A stretch of 64,000 nt of DNA from Winogradskyella psychrotolerans RS-3. Its GTDB lineage: Bacteria; Bacteroidota; Bacteroidia; Flavobacteriales; Flavobacteriaceae. Position numbers and translations under genes: made by a program. Every line of letters begins with the position of its first letter. Within the stretch, counting starts at the first letter, position 1. Below are positions 19,199-28,275 of this stretch, piece by piece. The DNA lies in assembly GCF_000427335.1 (NCBI RefSeq), contig NZ_ATMR01000037.1:28410-92409 (forward strand), given 5' to 3'. The notes beneath the pieces are model-generated. The model made no database searches, was not told the origin of the DNA, and was given only the letters and a program-made list of their open reading frames with translations.

Positions 19199-20017
19199 TT
19201 AAGATGCTGTAACATCGATATGTGTTTCGTAAGATTTTGTGTTTCCATTTTCATCTTCAACAGTAAAAGTTATATGATATTCCCCTGCAGGTGCAGTTGC
19301 TGGGACATCAATATGCTCGTGGAATTCTACGTCTGTTAAGCCATGATAACCTTCTGAGAATATGATTTCAGAATCCCATTCTACTTCACCAGCACCAACA
19401 GGAAGACCGTGCGCATGGATATCTACTGTAATATTGTGAATGCCATTAAGTGCATTAATCATAAATTCAGCATGAAAATCGCTTCCTTTAGCTACAGCAG
19501 CATCTACAGAGAAACCACTTAATATGATGGAATCTAAAATCTCTAAATGACCTTCTATTTCTGTGCTATTTCCAAGCTCGTCAATAACAGTTAATTCAAT
19601 GTGGTATTCACCAGAAGGAATATTAGTTGGTACATCTACATGTTCATGAAATGTAGGATTGATGACTTGATAATTACTCCCTGAGTATTCTTGGAAAAAA
19701 TCCCACTCAACTTCACCATCAGCTAGAGGTAAATCGTGAGCATGGATCGAAAGCGTAATACTACTGACCACAGCTTCTGCATTTAATTCGGCTTCTAAAT
19801 GAATGTCTGATCCTTTAAAAGCAACCTGATCTGTAGAGTGTACGCTGCCTTCCCCATATTCAAAATTCGTTATTTCTGGTGCATTAAGACTAGGAGAACT
19901 AGCGTCATCATCACTGCTACATGAGTTTAAAAGGATTCCGAAAAACGCGATAAGCGCTAAAAATTTAAAATTTGATTTCATAAGTTTTGTTTTTGTGTTC
20001 ATAATGGTTGTTTTCAT
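19199..20017 (-). CDS. two-domain His-rich DUF4625-like lipoprotein
   Basis: The 272-residue product is a lipoprotein (LLNSCSSDDD). The ATG at 19981 gives a more typical signal peptide than the first ATG, so the true start may be there. It contains two similar domains of roughly 110 residues. Each has an HAHDLP or HAHGLP motif, then GEVEWD, then HEHVDVP or HEHIDVP, then GEYHI. This spacing gives at least five conserved His per domain, a strong hint of metal binding. It follows the TonB receptor gene by 23 bp and probably serves as its surface partner. Confidence 0.78.
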   Translation of the reverse strand: MKTTIMNTKTKLMKSNFKFLALIAFFGILLNSCSSDDDASSPSLNAPEITNFEYGEGSVHSTDQVAFKGSDIHLEAELNAEAVVSSITLSIHAHDLPLADGEVEWDFFQEYSGSNYQVINPTFHEHVDVPTNIPSGEYHIELTVIDELGNSTEIEGHLEILDSIILSGFSVDAAVAKGSDFHAEFMINALNGIHNITVDIHAHGLPVGAGEVEWDSEIIFSEGYHGLTDVEFHEHIDVPATAPAGEYHITFTVEDENGNTKSYETHIDVTAS

Positions 20018-20040
20018 GGTTTATAAATTATTTATGGTTA

Positions 20041-22410
20041 TTAAAAGGATTGTGTGAGTGCTATAGAGATGTTTCTTCCGGCTTCTGGCACATCGATTAA
20101 GCGGTAAAAACTCGTATGGTCGTAATATTTAGTATTGAAGACGTTATTGAGTTTAAACTTTAATTCCAATGGTGTCTGAGTTTTAAAGACATCGATTTGT
20201 GTGAGTAATGCCATGTTTAGGACCTGGTAGCCCTCTGTTTGTTCTTCTGGTGGTACAATGTCATCTTGTGCTGCCGTAATTCTGTAATCGGCCCTTAGTT
20301 GAGGTTGTTTAAAAAAGAGTGCATCTTTAAACTGATAGTTTGCAGAAAACAATCCGGATAATGGTGGAGAAAATGGAATAGTAAAACCTTCTTTGGGTCC
20401 ACTGGTTTGTTTAGAGTAAACGTATTCAGCAGAAGCATCTAATTTTAAATTAGGAATAACACTTGTACTCGCTCTTAATTCTCCGCCTGCTCTAAAAACC
20501 TTGTTTTGTGTGTATTCGTAAATTTGTAAGGTCTCATAATAATTTGAAGTCGGATTCAGGTAGATAAAGTTTTCGAAAAAATTGACGAATGGACTAACTC
20601 CGATGCTAAAATCCTTTGTGGTGTGGTCGATATCAATATCTAATTGATAGGATTCTTCAGGATCTAAATTGAGATTACCTTGCTCATAGCGGTACATGTG
20701 ATAATTCACGCCATCTGAAGCTAATTCATTAGGTAAAGGCATTCTAAAACTTTTTCCTGCGTTTATTTTAAAGGTGGTATTGTTTAGAATATAACTTAAG
20801 CCTACAGAAGCACTCACATTTCCAAAATTGAGCGTTTTATCTTCAGCTCTTTGTAAATAGACATATGAGGTAGAACCGTTGGCATTATTAATGGTGGAAG
20901 GGTACCAATCAAAATATGACTTGCTCTTTATTTGTCCAAAATCATAACGAACTCCAGCTAAAAGATGTAAATCTGAATTGATTTCAAACTGATCAAAAGC
21001 AAAAGCACCAATCGTAAGTCGGGTGAATTCGGGTATTAAAAATCCCCAGCCGCCAATGTTGTTATCTTGAAATTCTAAATTAATACCGGCAACGATATGA
21101 TGATCATCATTTAACGTAAAGGCATCTTTTACATTTAGGGTCAATGTGTTTTTTTGAAAACTACGTTCCTTGCTATTTGAAGGTGTTGGCATATAACCGT
21201 GCGGTATTGGCTCGGAATGCTCCTCTCTTAAATTATTTTGAAAACCGAAATCGAGATTAATACTGTGCTTATCTAAAGCTATCGACGTATTATTAGTAAT
21301 TTTAAAATGGTTCACTTTATGATAAGGTAGATCAATATCTCTATTAGACTGGTCGTAATCAATGCGCGATGTTCTCACTTCTAAACCATGGGCATTAGCG
21401 AAAAAGCCATTTTTAGCATTGACGTTGCTCATTGTAGTTTCTGTCGTTAAACGATTTGAAATATACCCGACACTTATACTAGCGTTAGCTTCTTTTCCTG
21501 CGGTGTTACGTAGATTATTGTCGTGTAGCGTAAAAATGTAATTTTCGTAATTTATTTGGTCTGTAGGAACTTTATAATCGCCATAATCTCTATAGGTGAC
21601 GCGTCCATGGTAAAACCATTTCTCTTTTCTGGCTTGGATTCCTGCTGAAATACCTAATAAATCATTGTTGCTTTCTCCTAAGACATTCACTTCACCACTA
21701 AAGGAATTTGCAAGTGGTATTTTATTCGGTTGAATATCTACAACACCAGCAATAGCATCAGAACCATAAACCAAAGAAGCTGGTCCTTTTACAATCTGAA
21801 TATTTTCAATGCCATATTGGTCTATTTCTAAACCATGATCATTTCCCCATTGTTGTGCTTCGTGTTTTATACCATTTTGAACCACAGCAACTCTATTAAA
21901 TCCTAAACCTCGAATGACAGGTTTAGATTGTCCGGAGCCAATTTTAATAGTACTTACACCCGGAATTTTACTTAGGGTTTGCATCAAGCTATTTTCTCTA
22001 TTGCTAGTAAGAAATTCTTTGGAGACCAATTGAGAAACGACAGGCGATTCTTTATGTTCTCTCTTTTTAGTTTTTCCGTTGACCTTTATTTCGTTGAGTT
22101 CGGTGGTAGATTCCTCTAATAAAATTTTAAGGTTTTCGTTATTTGAGCTTGCTTTTATAGTGATTGTTTTAGAAGCGTAACCTAAATGCGAAATCGTAAA
22201 GGAGTAGGTACCTTCAGCAACATTAGGAATGGTGAATGTTCCTGAAGGAGATGAAATCGCATGAAGATTTTCGCCATTAATAGTGGCGCCTTCGATGGGT
22301 TGTAAAGTGTTTTGGCTTATTACGGATCCTTTTATTTGAAAAGAATTCTGTGCAATAGCGATTGTGCTTAGGCTAAAAAATAGCCATAAGCTCAGGGTTT
22401 TGTATAACAT
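20041..22410 (-). CDS. TonB-dependent receptor, probably zinc or other transition metal
   Basis: I chose the second ATG (22410, MLYKTLSLW), which gives a clean signal peptide ending AIAQ. The protein of about 789 residues has an N-terminal carboxypeptidase-regulatory-like domain (SVISQNTLQPIEGATINGEN). The plug follows (SKIPGVSTIKIGSGQSKPVI, GLGFNRVAVVQNGIKHEAQQWGNDHGLEID, KGPASLVYGSDAIAGVVDI) and then a barrel with a C-terminal Phe. Extracellular-type loops contain His (EEHSEPIPHGYMP, HGLEVRTSRIDYD). Together with downstream His-rich lipoproteins and a Fur-family regulator this suggests a ZnuD-type metal receptor. Siderophore uptake is the alternative. Confidence 0.83.
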   Translation of the reverse strand: MLYKTLSLWLFFSLSTIAIAQNSFQIKGSVISQNTLQPIEGATINGENLHAISSPSGTFTIPNVAEGTYSFTISHLGYASKTITIKASSNNENLKILLEESTTELNEIKVNGKTKKREHKESPVVSQLVSKEFLTSNRENSLMQTLSKIPGVSTIKIGSGQSKPVIRGLGFNRVAVVQNGIKHEAQQWGNDHGLEIDQYGIENIQIVKGPASLVYGSDAIAGVVDIQPNKIPLANSFSGEVNVLGESNNDLLGISAGIQARKEKWFYHGRVTYRDYGDYKVPTDQINYENYIFTLHDNNLRNTAGKEANASISVGYISNRLTTETTMSNVNAKNGFFANAHGLEVRTSRIDYDQSNRDIDLPYHKVNHFKITNNTSIALDKHSINLDFGFQNNLREEHSEPIPHGYMPTPSNSKERSFQKNTLTLNVKDAFTLNDDHHIVAGINLEFQDNNIGGWGFLIPEFTRLTIGAFAFDQFEINSDLHLLAGVRYDFGQIKSKSYFDWYPSTINNANGSTSYVYLQRAEDKTLNFGNVSASVGLSYILNNTTFKINAGKSFRMPLPNELASDGVNYHMYRYEQGNLNLDPEESYQLDIDIDHTTKDFSIGVSPFVNFFENFIYLNPTSNYYETLQIYEYTQNKVFRAGGELRASTSVIPNLKLDASAEYVYSKQTSGPKEGFTIPFSPPLSGLFSANYQFKDALFFKQPQLRADYRITAAQDDIVPPEEQTEGYQVLNMALLTQIDVFKTQTPLELKFKLNNVFNTKYYDHTSFYRLIDVPEAGRNISIALTQSF

Positions 22411-22660
22411 AATATGATACAATAAGATTTGTGAGATTCGTCAAACGGACGATCCATTATAAAATCTATTTGGTTTGAATGAAATCGGGTTTTCTATAAC
22501 GAATCAAATGATTTAAATAGTTAAAGTTTTAGAACTTCACTATAGATGAAAACGTCTAAACGCATTAAATCATGGGGTCTCTGAGTATCTCGATATTGAA
22601 GCGCATAATTCTAAAAATGGAACTAATGCTTCAAAAGCTAAAAGGTATATAGAGAGAGAC

Positions 22661-22954
22661 TTATAGCAAAAAGGGAGGAGGTCTAGACAGTAGTTGACTA
22701 GAAGTAATCGTCTTAGGAGTTACAAAACTGTAAGCGTTAAAGTTGTCTCTAACGATGACCAATTCTGTGTTTTCAATGTAAAACTCTTGTGTCTCTGGAG
22801 TTAGGATAGGTGTTACGTTATTAATTGTAGCATAATCACAAACCTCACAATGTAAATCTTGCTCCTTATCCTCATCGTGAGTTAAGGCGTGAAGCCCAAC
22901 CATTTTTAAGGAAAGAAAAAGAATAATAAAGAAGTATGTGATGCTGTTTTTCAT
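22661..22954 (-). CDS. small exported protein with CxxC and C-terminal proline motif
   Basis: The 97-residue protein has an N-terminal signal or membrane helix (residues 5-20), a HALTHDEDKEQDLHCEVCDYA segment carrying His and CxxC, and a C-terminal RPPPFLL. I do not recognise a characterised family. The layout (helix, Cys pair, terminal PP) recalls other small proteins next to metal receptors, including the two CNGKC proteins further on, although the sequence is different. It lies 48 bp after the MerC-like gene and 238 bp before the TonB receptor. That gap holds nothing I could identify. Confidence 0.65.
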   Translation of the reverse strand: MKNSITYFFIILFLSLKMVGLHALTHDEDKEQDLHCEVCDYATINNVTPILTPETQEFYIENTELVIVRDNFNAYSFVTPKTITSSQLLSRPPPFLL

Positions 22955-23002
22955 TTAGTAATTAAAATATTTACGTTTTTAAATTTGTTTAGTAAGTTTT
23001 AA

Positions 23003-23392
23003 TTAGTGGTTTTGCTTAGTCGCTATGCGTAATAATTTCCAATTAGCATAATGTGCTAAAGCGAGTAACGTTGCCCCTATAACCGTATTACTAACCTCCC
23101 ATAAATTTGTGAAGTGAAGTCTGCCTATAGCTATAAATAAAAACCCTAATAAAGCAATCTTTAAAGGTTTGGTTTTATAGTGAATTGTTTTATAACTTGG
23201 CCAAAGCGAGGTTAATAAAAACACAATTCCTAAACTTATGAATACCCACTCAATGATTGGATTATTTAAAAAATATAAGCTACTCAATGACGAAAACGAA
23301 AGTAAAATAGGGAATATAGCACAATGAATGGCACAAATTAATGAGCTTGAAAGTGCTATTATATCTAGGGTATTATTTTTTATTTTATTCAC
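23003..23392 (-). CDS. MerC-domain membrane protein
   Basis: The 129-residue protein is predicted to have four membrane helices. The first contains a CAIHCA motif (SSSLICAIHCAIFPILL), as in MerC-type proteins, where the Cys pair handles Hg(II) or another soft metal. In Bacteroidota such genes commonly stand next to Zur/Fur-type regulators and metal receptors, so zinc handling is as likely as mercury. It is divergent from the Fur-family gene, sharing a 120-bp promoter region with a palindrome. Confidence 0.82.
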   Translation of the reverse strand: MNKIKNNTLDIIALSSSLICAIHCAIFPILLSFSSLSSLYFLNNPIIEWVFISLGIVFLLTSLWPSYKTIHYKTKPLKIALLGFLFIAIGRLHFTNLWEVSNTVIGATLLALAHYANWKLLRIATKQNH

Positions 23393-23480
23393 TTTACTAA
23401 ACGTTAAAGGATTTAAAAGCGACTATGTCGCATTATTAGGTTTTGCAAATATATTATTTATTTATAATATTGCAATGTTG

Positions 23481-23499
23481 TTGCAATAAATTATTGCAA
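23481..23499. promoter_or_regulatory. palindromic operator candidate for the Fur/Zur-family regulator
   Basis: A 19-bp near-perfect palindrome TTGCAATA-AAT-TATTGCAA lies 13 bp before the regulator ATG. Further TTGCAA/ATTGCAAT half-sites are at 23444-23449 and 23468-23476. The length, AT-rich symmetry and position between divergent MerC-like and regulator genes fit a Fur-superfamily box with autoregulation. Binding is inferred. Confidence 0.6.
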
Positions 23500-23512
23500 A
23501 TAAATCGCATTA

Positions 23513-23890
23513 ATGATGAAAAGAAGAAATACACCGACTAAAGAAGCCGTTTTAAGTGTTATTACTAAAGCCGGACAAGCCATGAGTCAGGATGCGATTG
23601 AAGGCGAAATTTCTATTGATATCAATAGGGCAACAATCTATCGTGTGTTAAATCGTTTTTGTGAGGATGGTGTGTTGCACAAAGTTATTGCAGAAGATGG
23701 TAAACAGTATTTTGCTTTATGCGATGGTTGTGATAAAACACATCAAAAGCATCAACATTTTCATTTTAAATGTACGGTTTGTGAAACATTAGAATGTCTT
23801 CCTAATGAGGTTAATTTTTCAATCCCAAGAGGTTACCATGTAGAGAACGTAAATTGTGTTTTAACAGGAGTGTGTAAAAAGTGTTCTTAA
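23513..23890 (+). CDS. Fur-family transcriptional regulator, Zur-like
   Basis: The 125-residue regulator has an N-terminal winged helix (AGQAMSQDAIEGE, then NRATIYRVLNRFCEDGVLHKV) and a C-terminal metal/dimerisation domain. The latter contains CDGCDKTHQKHQHFHFKC, CTVCETLEC and a terminal CKKC, giving the usual structural Zn(Cys)4 site and a His cluster. It could be Zur, PerR or Fur. I prefer Zur because the divergent genes lead to a MerC-like protein, His-rich lipoproteins and a TBDR. Its stop overlaps the end of the convergent MbnH-like gene by four bases. Confidence 0.88.
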   Translation: MMKRRNTPTKEAVLSVITKAGQAMSQDAIEGEISIDINRATIYRVLNRFCEDGVLHKVIAEDGKQYFALCDGCDKTHQKHQHFHFKCTVCETLECLPNEVNFSIPRGYHVENVNCVLTGVCKKCS

Positions 23891-24912
23891 TCGTTAAAAC
23901 CTAAAAACTCAGCATCACTCAAAGTCTTCATAAAAGCAATTAAATCTGTTTTTTCTTGAGTTGAAAGCGGTATTCTGTTGTTATTATCTTTTAAAATAGG
24001 ATCTAAATTATCGGCTTCTAAAACACCAGTATCTAAATAATTGAGCACATCTTCTAATGTTGCAAATTGTCCGAAGCTGCCGTAAGGAGCAGTAAATTCT
24101 ATATTTCTTAAACTAGGCACTCTAAAACGCATATAATCTTCAACAAGACCTGTAATTCTTGTGCGTCCGCCTTCTTCGGGATCCGGATTTATAGGGAATC
24201 CAATATTTCTAAAACTTTGATCCGTGAATAATTCTGTACTATGACAGCTGATACATTTATCTTGAAAAACAGCATAACCTTGTGCTTCACTTGTTGTAAA
24301 TGTTTCACCTTCATTGCGTTTTACTTTATCGTATTTACTGTTTGCCGAAATTAAGGTGTATTCATATTGTGCAATACTATTATAAATACCATCAGCGGTA
24401 ATACCTTCACCTTCAAATGCCTTATTAAAAAGCTCTATATAAGATGGATCTGTTTCAAGTTTACCTATCACTTCTAAAATTGAAGAATCCATTTCTTCAT
24501 GTGTTATAATAGGCACTAGTGGCTGATCTTCTAATTGAAGTTTATTACCATCCCAATTATAAAACTGCATAAACGCCATGTTTTGAACAGGTGGCGCATT
24601 ACGAAGTCCTATGCGTCCTTCAATACCGATTCCCTTAGGGTTATGATCCGCAAAAGCACTTTCTTGAATATGGCAACTAGAGCACGAAATCGTATTATCT
24701 GTACTTAAACGTACATCAGTAAATAGTTTTTTCCCTAATTCAACACCAAATTCTGTAGGTATATTGGTGTAAAATGAACTGTTTAGTTCAGGGAAATCAC
24801 TAGGAATATTTAATGACACCTCAGGATTGCTATAAGAAACAAGCTCTGAATCATCGTTATTACAACTCGTAATTAGTAATACTATAGCGATATGTCGTAT
24901 GAGTTTTTTCAT
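23887..24912 (-). CDS. di-heme cytochrome c peroxidase family protein, MbnH-like
   Basis: I chose the ATG at 24912 because it begins a proper lipoprotein signal (MKKLIRHIAIVLLITSCNN); the longer ORF adds an unlikely leader. The product has two heme c motifs (CSSCH and CISCH) in a MauG/CcpA fold (GKKLFTDVRLS, FRVPSLRNIEFTAPYG, LDTG). In methanotrophs MbnH is a MauG-like enzyme that oxidises a Trp of its partner MbnP to create a copper site. Because an MbnP-like gene lies directly upstream, that partnership is likely here. Plain peroxidase activity is the alternative. Confidence 0.85.
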   Translation of the reverse strand: MKKLIRHIAIVLLITSCNNDDSELVSYSNPEVSLNIPSDFPELNSSFYTNIPTEFGVELGKKLFTDVRLSTDNTISCSSCHIQESAFADHNPKGIGIEGRIGLRNAPPVQNMAFMQFYNWDGNKLQLEDQPLVPIITHEEMDSSILEVIGKLETDPSYIELFNKAFEGEGITADGIYNSIAQYEYTLISANSKYDKVKRNEGETFTTSEAQGYAVFQDKCISCHSTELFTDQSFRNIGFPINPDPEEGGRTRITGLVEDYMRFRVPSLRNIEFTAPYGSFGQFATLEDVLNYLDTGVLEADNLDPILKDNNNRIPLSTQEKTDLIAFMKTLSDAEFLGFND

Positions 24913-24985
24913 GAAAAAATAGTATGAAACTAGTAAAAAGAGTCGGCTAGAGGTAGGCCTCATAGCCGACTCATTAATTTTAGAT

Positions 24986-25852
24986 TTAGTTTTCTACAGA
25001 TGTAATAGAAAACATTCCTGTAACATCTGTTGTACCGTTACCTCCAATATTCTCTACAAACTTCATCATTTCAGTAGCTGTATGAGCACTTGGTGTTGCG
25101 TTGTTAGTTATATCTTCAGTTGAAACCAACGTTACTGTGTGGCTATTTCCACTTAATAAATAATCAAAATCTGCATTAATAGCAATTGTTGGTGCACTAT
25201 TACCAACAGTTGCAGTAGCAGGTAAGCTTAGTGTAATATCTCTATAAGCATCAACTCCTTGTGTATAATTTTCTTCGTCACCTTCTAAGGTGCTTCCAGA
25301 ATGGAAAGACAATTCTTTATTATCTGTATCATAGAAGCCTTCAATTTTAGTAAAACGGTATCCTGTTCCCCATTCCCAATGCATTTCAGTATCATTTGAT
25401 CCTGCGTTATCATAAAACGTTGGGAAACTAACTTGGTCTAAGGTATTTAAGTCTGATCTTACACCTAAACCAAATTTGATTTCCGTGTAATCTCCAACAG
25501 GAATATCACTTAAAACGTAGCTTAAAGTCTCTGGTTTTGCTTGGTTAACCACCGTTGCGCCTGTATCTAAATTGTTGACGTTATAAGGAATTTCAGTACC
25601 ATCAGCTTTTATAAGACGAATGTTACTGACTACGTATTTTAATTCAGAAAAATGGTGAACTTGTCCTGCATCCGAAGTATTAACGGTAGCTTCTGCAGAA
25701 GTTGCTGCACCAAGAACAATAGGCGTACTGTTAAATGTATTGCTGAATTCTAAAGTCACATTGTTTGCTACGCGGTTGTCGTCATCAGAACTACAAGACA
25801 TAAAAGCAACAAGTACTGCTGCTGATAAAATATATTTTTTAAGATTTTTCAT
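24986..25852 (-). CDS. MbnP-family copper-binding lipoprotein
   Basis: The 288-residue lipoprotein (AFMSCSSDDDN, Cys about residue 20) matches the MbnP family pattern: HFSELKYVVSNIRLIKADG, SYVLSDIPVGDYTEIKFGLGV, and a Trp-rich MHWEWGTGYRF segment followed by HSGST. MbnP binds copper after a Trp is converted to kynurenine by MbnH. Which Trp would be modified here cannot be told by eye. It lies 73 bp upstream of the MbnH-like gene and downstream of a copper-type TonB receptor. No methanobactin precursor genes are visible, as is usual for MbnP relatives outside methanotrophs. Confidence 0.85.
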   Translation of the reverse strand: MKNLKKYILSAAVLVAFMSCSSDDDNRVANNVTLEFSNTFNSTPIVLGAATSAEATVNTSDAGQVHHFSELKYVVSNIRLIKADGTEIPYNVNNLDTGATVVNQAKPETLSYVLSDIPVGDYTEIKFGLGVRSDLNTLDQVSFPTFYDNAGSNDTEMHWEWGTGYRFTKIEGFYDTDNKELSFHSGSTLEGDEENYTQGVDAYRDITLSLPATATVGNSAPTIAINADFDYLLSGNSHTVTLVSTEDITNNATPSAHTATEMMKFVENIGGNGTTDVTGMFSITSVEN

Positions 25853-25893
25853 TTTTAAATTTGTAATAATTGGTAATTTGTTTTTAAATAATA

Positions 25894-26280
25894 TTAAGTG
25901 CGATTAAAACCCTGTGTATATATTGGCGGTGGTACCAGGATTTCTAAATAGGGTTCGGTATGCTGAAATTCTTTATAAATCACCAACTCTCGCTTCTTTG
26001 AGATTTTTGGAATTTTTAATTCAATTTCGAAATTTGAACTGAATGCCAAATCGAAATTTCTTGTATTAATAATTTTTTCTGAAGGGCTATCTTCGGTTTC
26101 TTGTAATTCTTTCGTTAAATGACATTTACCATTACATTGTAGTTCTGGTTTGCTTTTATTGATACAAAATTGTTCTATAATGGCTTGTTGGTTGAGTTTA
26201 AAGTTCATAATAACGACGGCTTGCTGCGAAACAACAAACAGAAATATAAAGGTCATTATGAAACTAAAAACACTGCGCAT
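25894..26280 (-). CDS. small CNGKC-motif protein of the copper island (copy A)
   Basis: The 128-residue protein has an N-terminal membrane helix or signal (residues 5-25). Next is the motif C-I-N-K-x-K-P-E-L-x-CNGKC-H-L-x-K-E-L, and the C-terminus contains VPPP. The arrangement is shared with a second copy at 29499-29864. I know of no experimental function. The three closely spaced Cys and adjacent His suggest soft-metal handling at the membrane. It lies 4 bp after the TonB receptor gene and 41 bp before the MbnP-like gene, inside one operon. Confidence 0.75.
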   Translation of the reverse strand: MRSVFSFIMTFIFLFVVSQQAVVIMNFKLNQQAIIEQFCINKSKPELQCNGKCHLTKELQETEDSPSEKIINTRNFDLAFSSNFEIELKIPKISKKRELVIYKEFQHTEPYLEILVPPPIYTQGFNRT

Positions 26281-26284
26281 CTCT

Positions 26285-28273
26285 TTAGAAATTGAATTTT
26301 AAAGAAGTGAAAATATTACGTCCCATTCTCGGAATGTTTCCCCAATCGGCATACGTGCTGTAATATTCATTCAATACATTTTCAGCACCAACTTGCACGA
26401 CGGTTTTATAGTCTTTAATGCGGAAGGTGTAATCTGCAGATAAATTCCAAATGGTATAAGACGGTGTTTGGTCTTCACCATATTCTGGACTGTAATGGAT
26501 TTGTTCTAAATCTCCATTTATCGATGTTTGAAAACTTAGTTTATGATACTGATAATGAAGTGCTGTTTGATAACTTAAAGGTCTAATAAACGGTAAGTTG
26601 CTTTCGTTTTCGTCCTTTCCACGTGCGTAAGTTAGAACCCCTTTCCAATGTAAATTATCTAAAATTGAATAACTTCCATTCAGTGAGAAATTGAATAACG
26701 TTGAATAATCCAAAGACGTGTAGCCTTTAACACCAATAGATTGATAGTTCATTGGGCTACCTAAACTTAAAATTCTACCAATAATATAATTCTCAATGTA
26801 GAAATAATTCACATTAGCTTGAATACTAAATTTATCATCTTTATAACCAGCACTGGCGTTGCCTTCGTATGATATTTCGTTATCAAGATCAGGGTTTCCA
26901 ATATAATCGTAACGATCAAAACTATTATAAATGTAATAGCCATAGCCTTCGGAAACCGATGGTGCTCTGTGACCGTAACCACCTCCTACAGAAAAATTAA
27001 ATTTATTGATGTTTAATTGATAACCTGCGTGTAGGCTAGGGAGTAGTCTCGTTTTTTCTTGTGGTGTGCCTGGGTGAAATATCCAATTGAATTCTACATA
27101 TTTCGAATGGTTGTAATTGACTCCCAAAGAGCCACCAAAATTCAGTTGACTTTTCTCAGACATTTCCCAAGAATTGTTGATAGAAAGTCCGGCAAAAGTC
27201 GTCGTAACTCCAGGCCAACTGTAAGCAAACATGCTACGCTCGCTTCGGTCTTGAGGATACATGCGCATTTCGGCTGTAGATAAATTATTATAAGCATTTA
27301 GCTGAATTTCAGAGCTAAAACGATTCTTTTTAATATTGGCTTTAGAGAGCAAACCATACGTGGTACTCCAGCCTGGCATATCCATATGGACCAAGTTTTC
27401 AGGACGTGTGGTATCATCCATATAATGTTCAATAGCATTAAAATAAATCTTAGTATCTAAGGCTCTGAATAAACCCTTTTCAAAGACTTGTTTGTATGTT
27501 GCTGAGGTAATTAAGGCACGCGATAACCATAAATCCATGGGTAACGCAGGATAGCCAACATCATTCGCTTGGTCATAGATTGCTTCTAACTTTACAGAAG
27601 ATAACTCACTTGTTTTGTACGCTAAACCTAAAGACGCATTGAATTTGGTGAATTGTGAATGGTTAACATCATCATTATTTCCGTCCCTATAATTTTCTGC
27701 GTTACGGAATGCTAAACTTCCATCTACGACAAATTTATCACCAGAATAGGAGGCATTCGCAAGGTTGAAAAACTGCTTATTATTAAATTCAAAACCTGTC
27801 TGGTAAGCACCATTCCATTGCTTTGATAAACCAAAAGGTGTGCTTTTTCGTTTTAAATCAATACTTCCGGCAACGGTTGCACCATGCATATTACCTTCTT
27901 GCCCAGATTTAATATCAATCGCAGATAAATTATTACTCTCTACATATGAAGTTATAGGGTCCATTTTATCTGTACACGCACCAAAAACGTGCATACCGTC
28001 AATGGTTATTGTAGAGCGTTCCGAACTCATATTGTTTAGTAAAGGTTCCCAAGCATACGCACCGCGTTTAATGAAACTGATATTTTCTGAAGACGCTAAA
28101 AACTCATCAACAGAAACGGCCATTTTCATTTCCGTTTCAATCTTCTTTTTAACGACAGATATTAATTTTACTTCGCTGAGTGCTATAATGCTGTCTTTCT
28201 TTTTTTCTGTGTTTTGTGCCTGGACGAATAATCCTGCAAAAAGCAATAGTATAAGGGGTAGGAATTTCATCAT
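26285..28273 (-). CDS. TonB-dependent copper receptor, OprC/NosA-like
   Basis: The 662-residue receptor has a signal peptide (ending FVQAQ), a plug domain and a 22-strand-type barrel ending in SLKFNF. The plug contains GMHVFGACTDKMDPITSY, with C100 and M104 in a Cys-x3-Met spacing followed by DP. The Pseudomonas OprC receptor uses a Cys-x3-Met pair plus a His-x-Met pair to bind copper. Here a second candidate, VHMDM, lies at residues 295-299 (H296, M297, M299), so the second pair is not an exact match. It lies 2 bp after the YtkA-like lipoprotein gene. Copper is the inferred substrate. Confidence 0.88.
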   Translation of the reverse strand: MMKFLPLILLLFAGLFVQAQNTEKKKDSIIALSEVKLISVVKKKIETEMKMAVSVDEFLASSENISFIKRGAYAWEPLLNNMSSERSTITIDGMHVFGACTDKMDPITSYVESNNLSAIDIKSGQEGNMHGATVAGSIDLKRKSTPFGLSKQWNGAYQTGFEFNNKQFFNLANASYSGDKFVVDGSLAFRNAENYRDGNNDDVNHSQFTKFNASLGLAYKTSELSSVKLEAIYDQANDVGYPALPMDLWLSRALITSATYKQVFEKGLFRALDTKIYFNAIEHYMDDTTRPENLVHMDMPGWSTTYGLLSKANIKKNRFSSEIQLNAYNNLSTAEMRMYPQDRSERSMFAYSWPGVTTTFAGLSINNSWEMSEKSQLNFGGSLGVNYNHSKYVEFNWIFHPGTPQEKTRLLPSLHAGYQLNINKFNFSVGGGYGHRAPSVSEGYGYYIYNSFDRYDYIGNPDLDNEISYEGNASAGYKDDKFSIQANVNYFYIENYIIGRILSLGSPMNYQSIGVKGYTSLDYSTLFNFSLNGSYSILDNLHWKGVLTYARGKDENESNLPFIRPLSYQTALHYQYHKLSFQTSINGDLEQIHYSPEYGEDQTPSYTIWNLSADYTFRIKDYKTVVQVGAENVLNEYYSTYADWGNIPRMGRNIFTSLKFNF

Positions 28274-28275
28274 TA

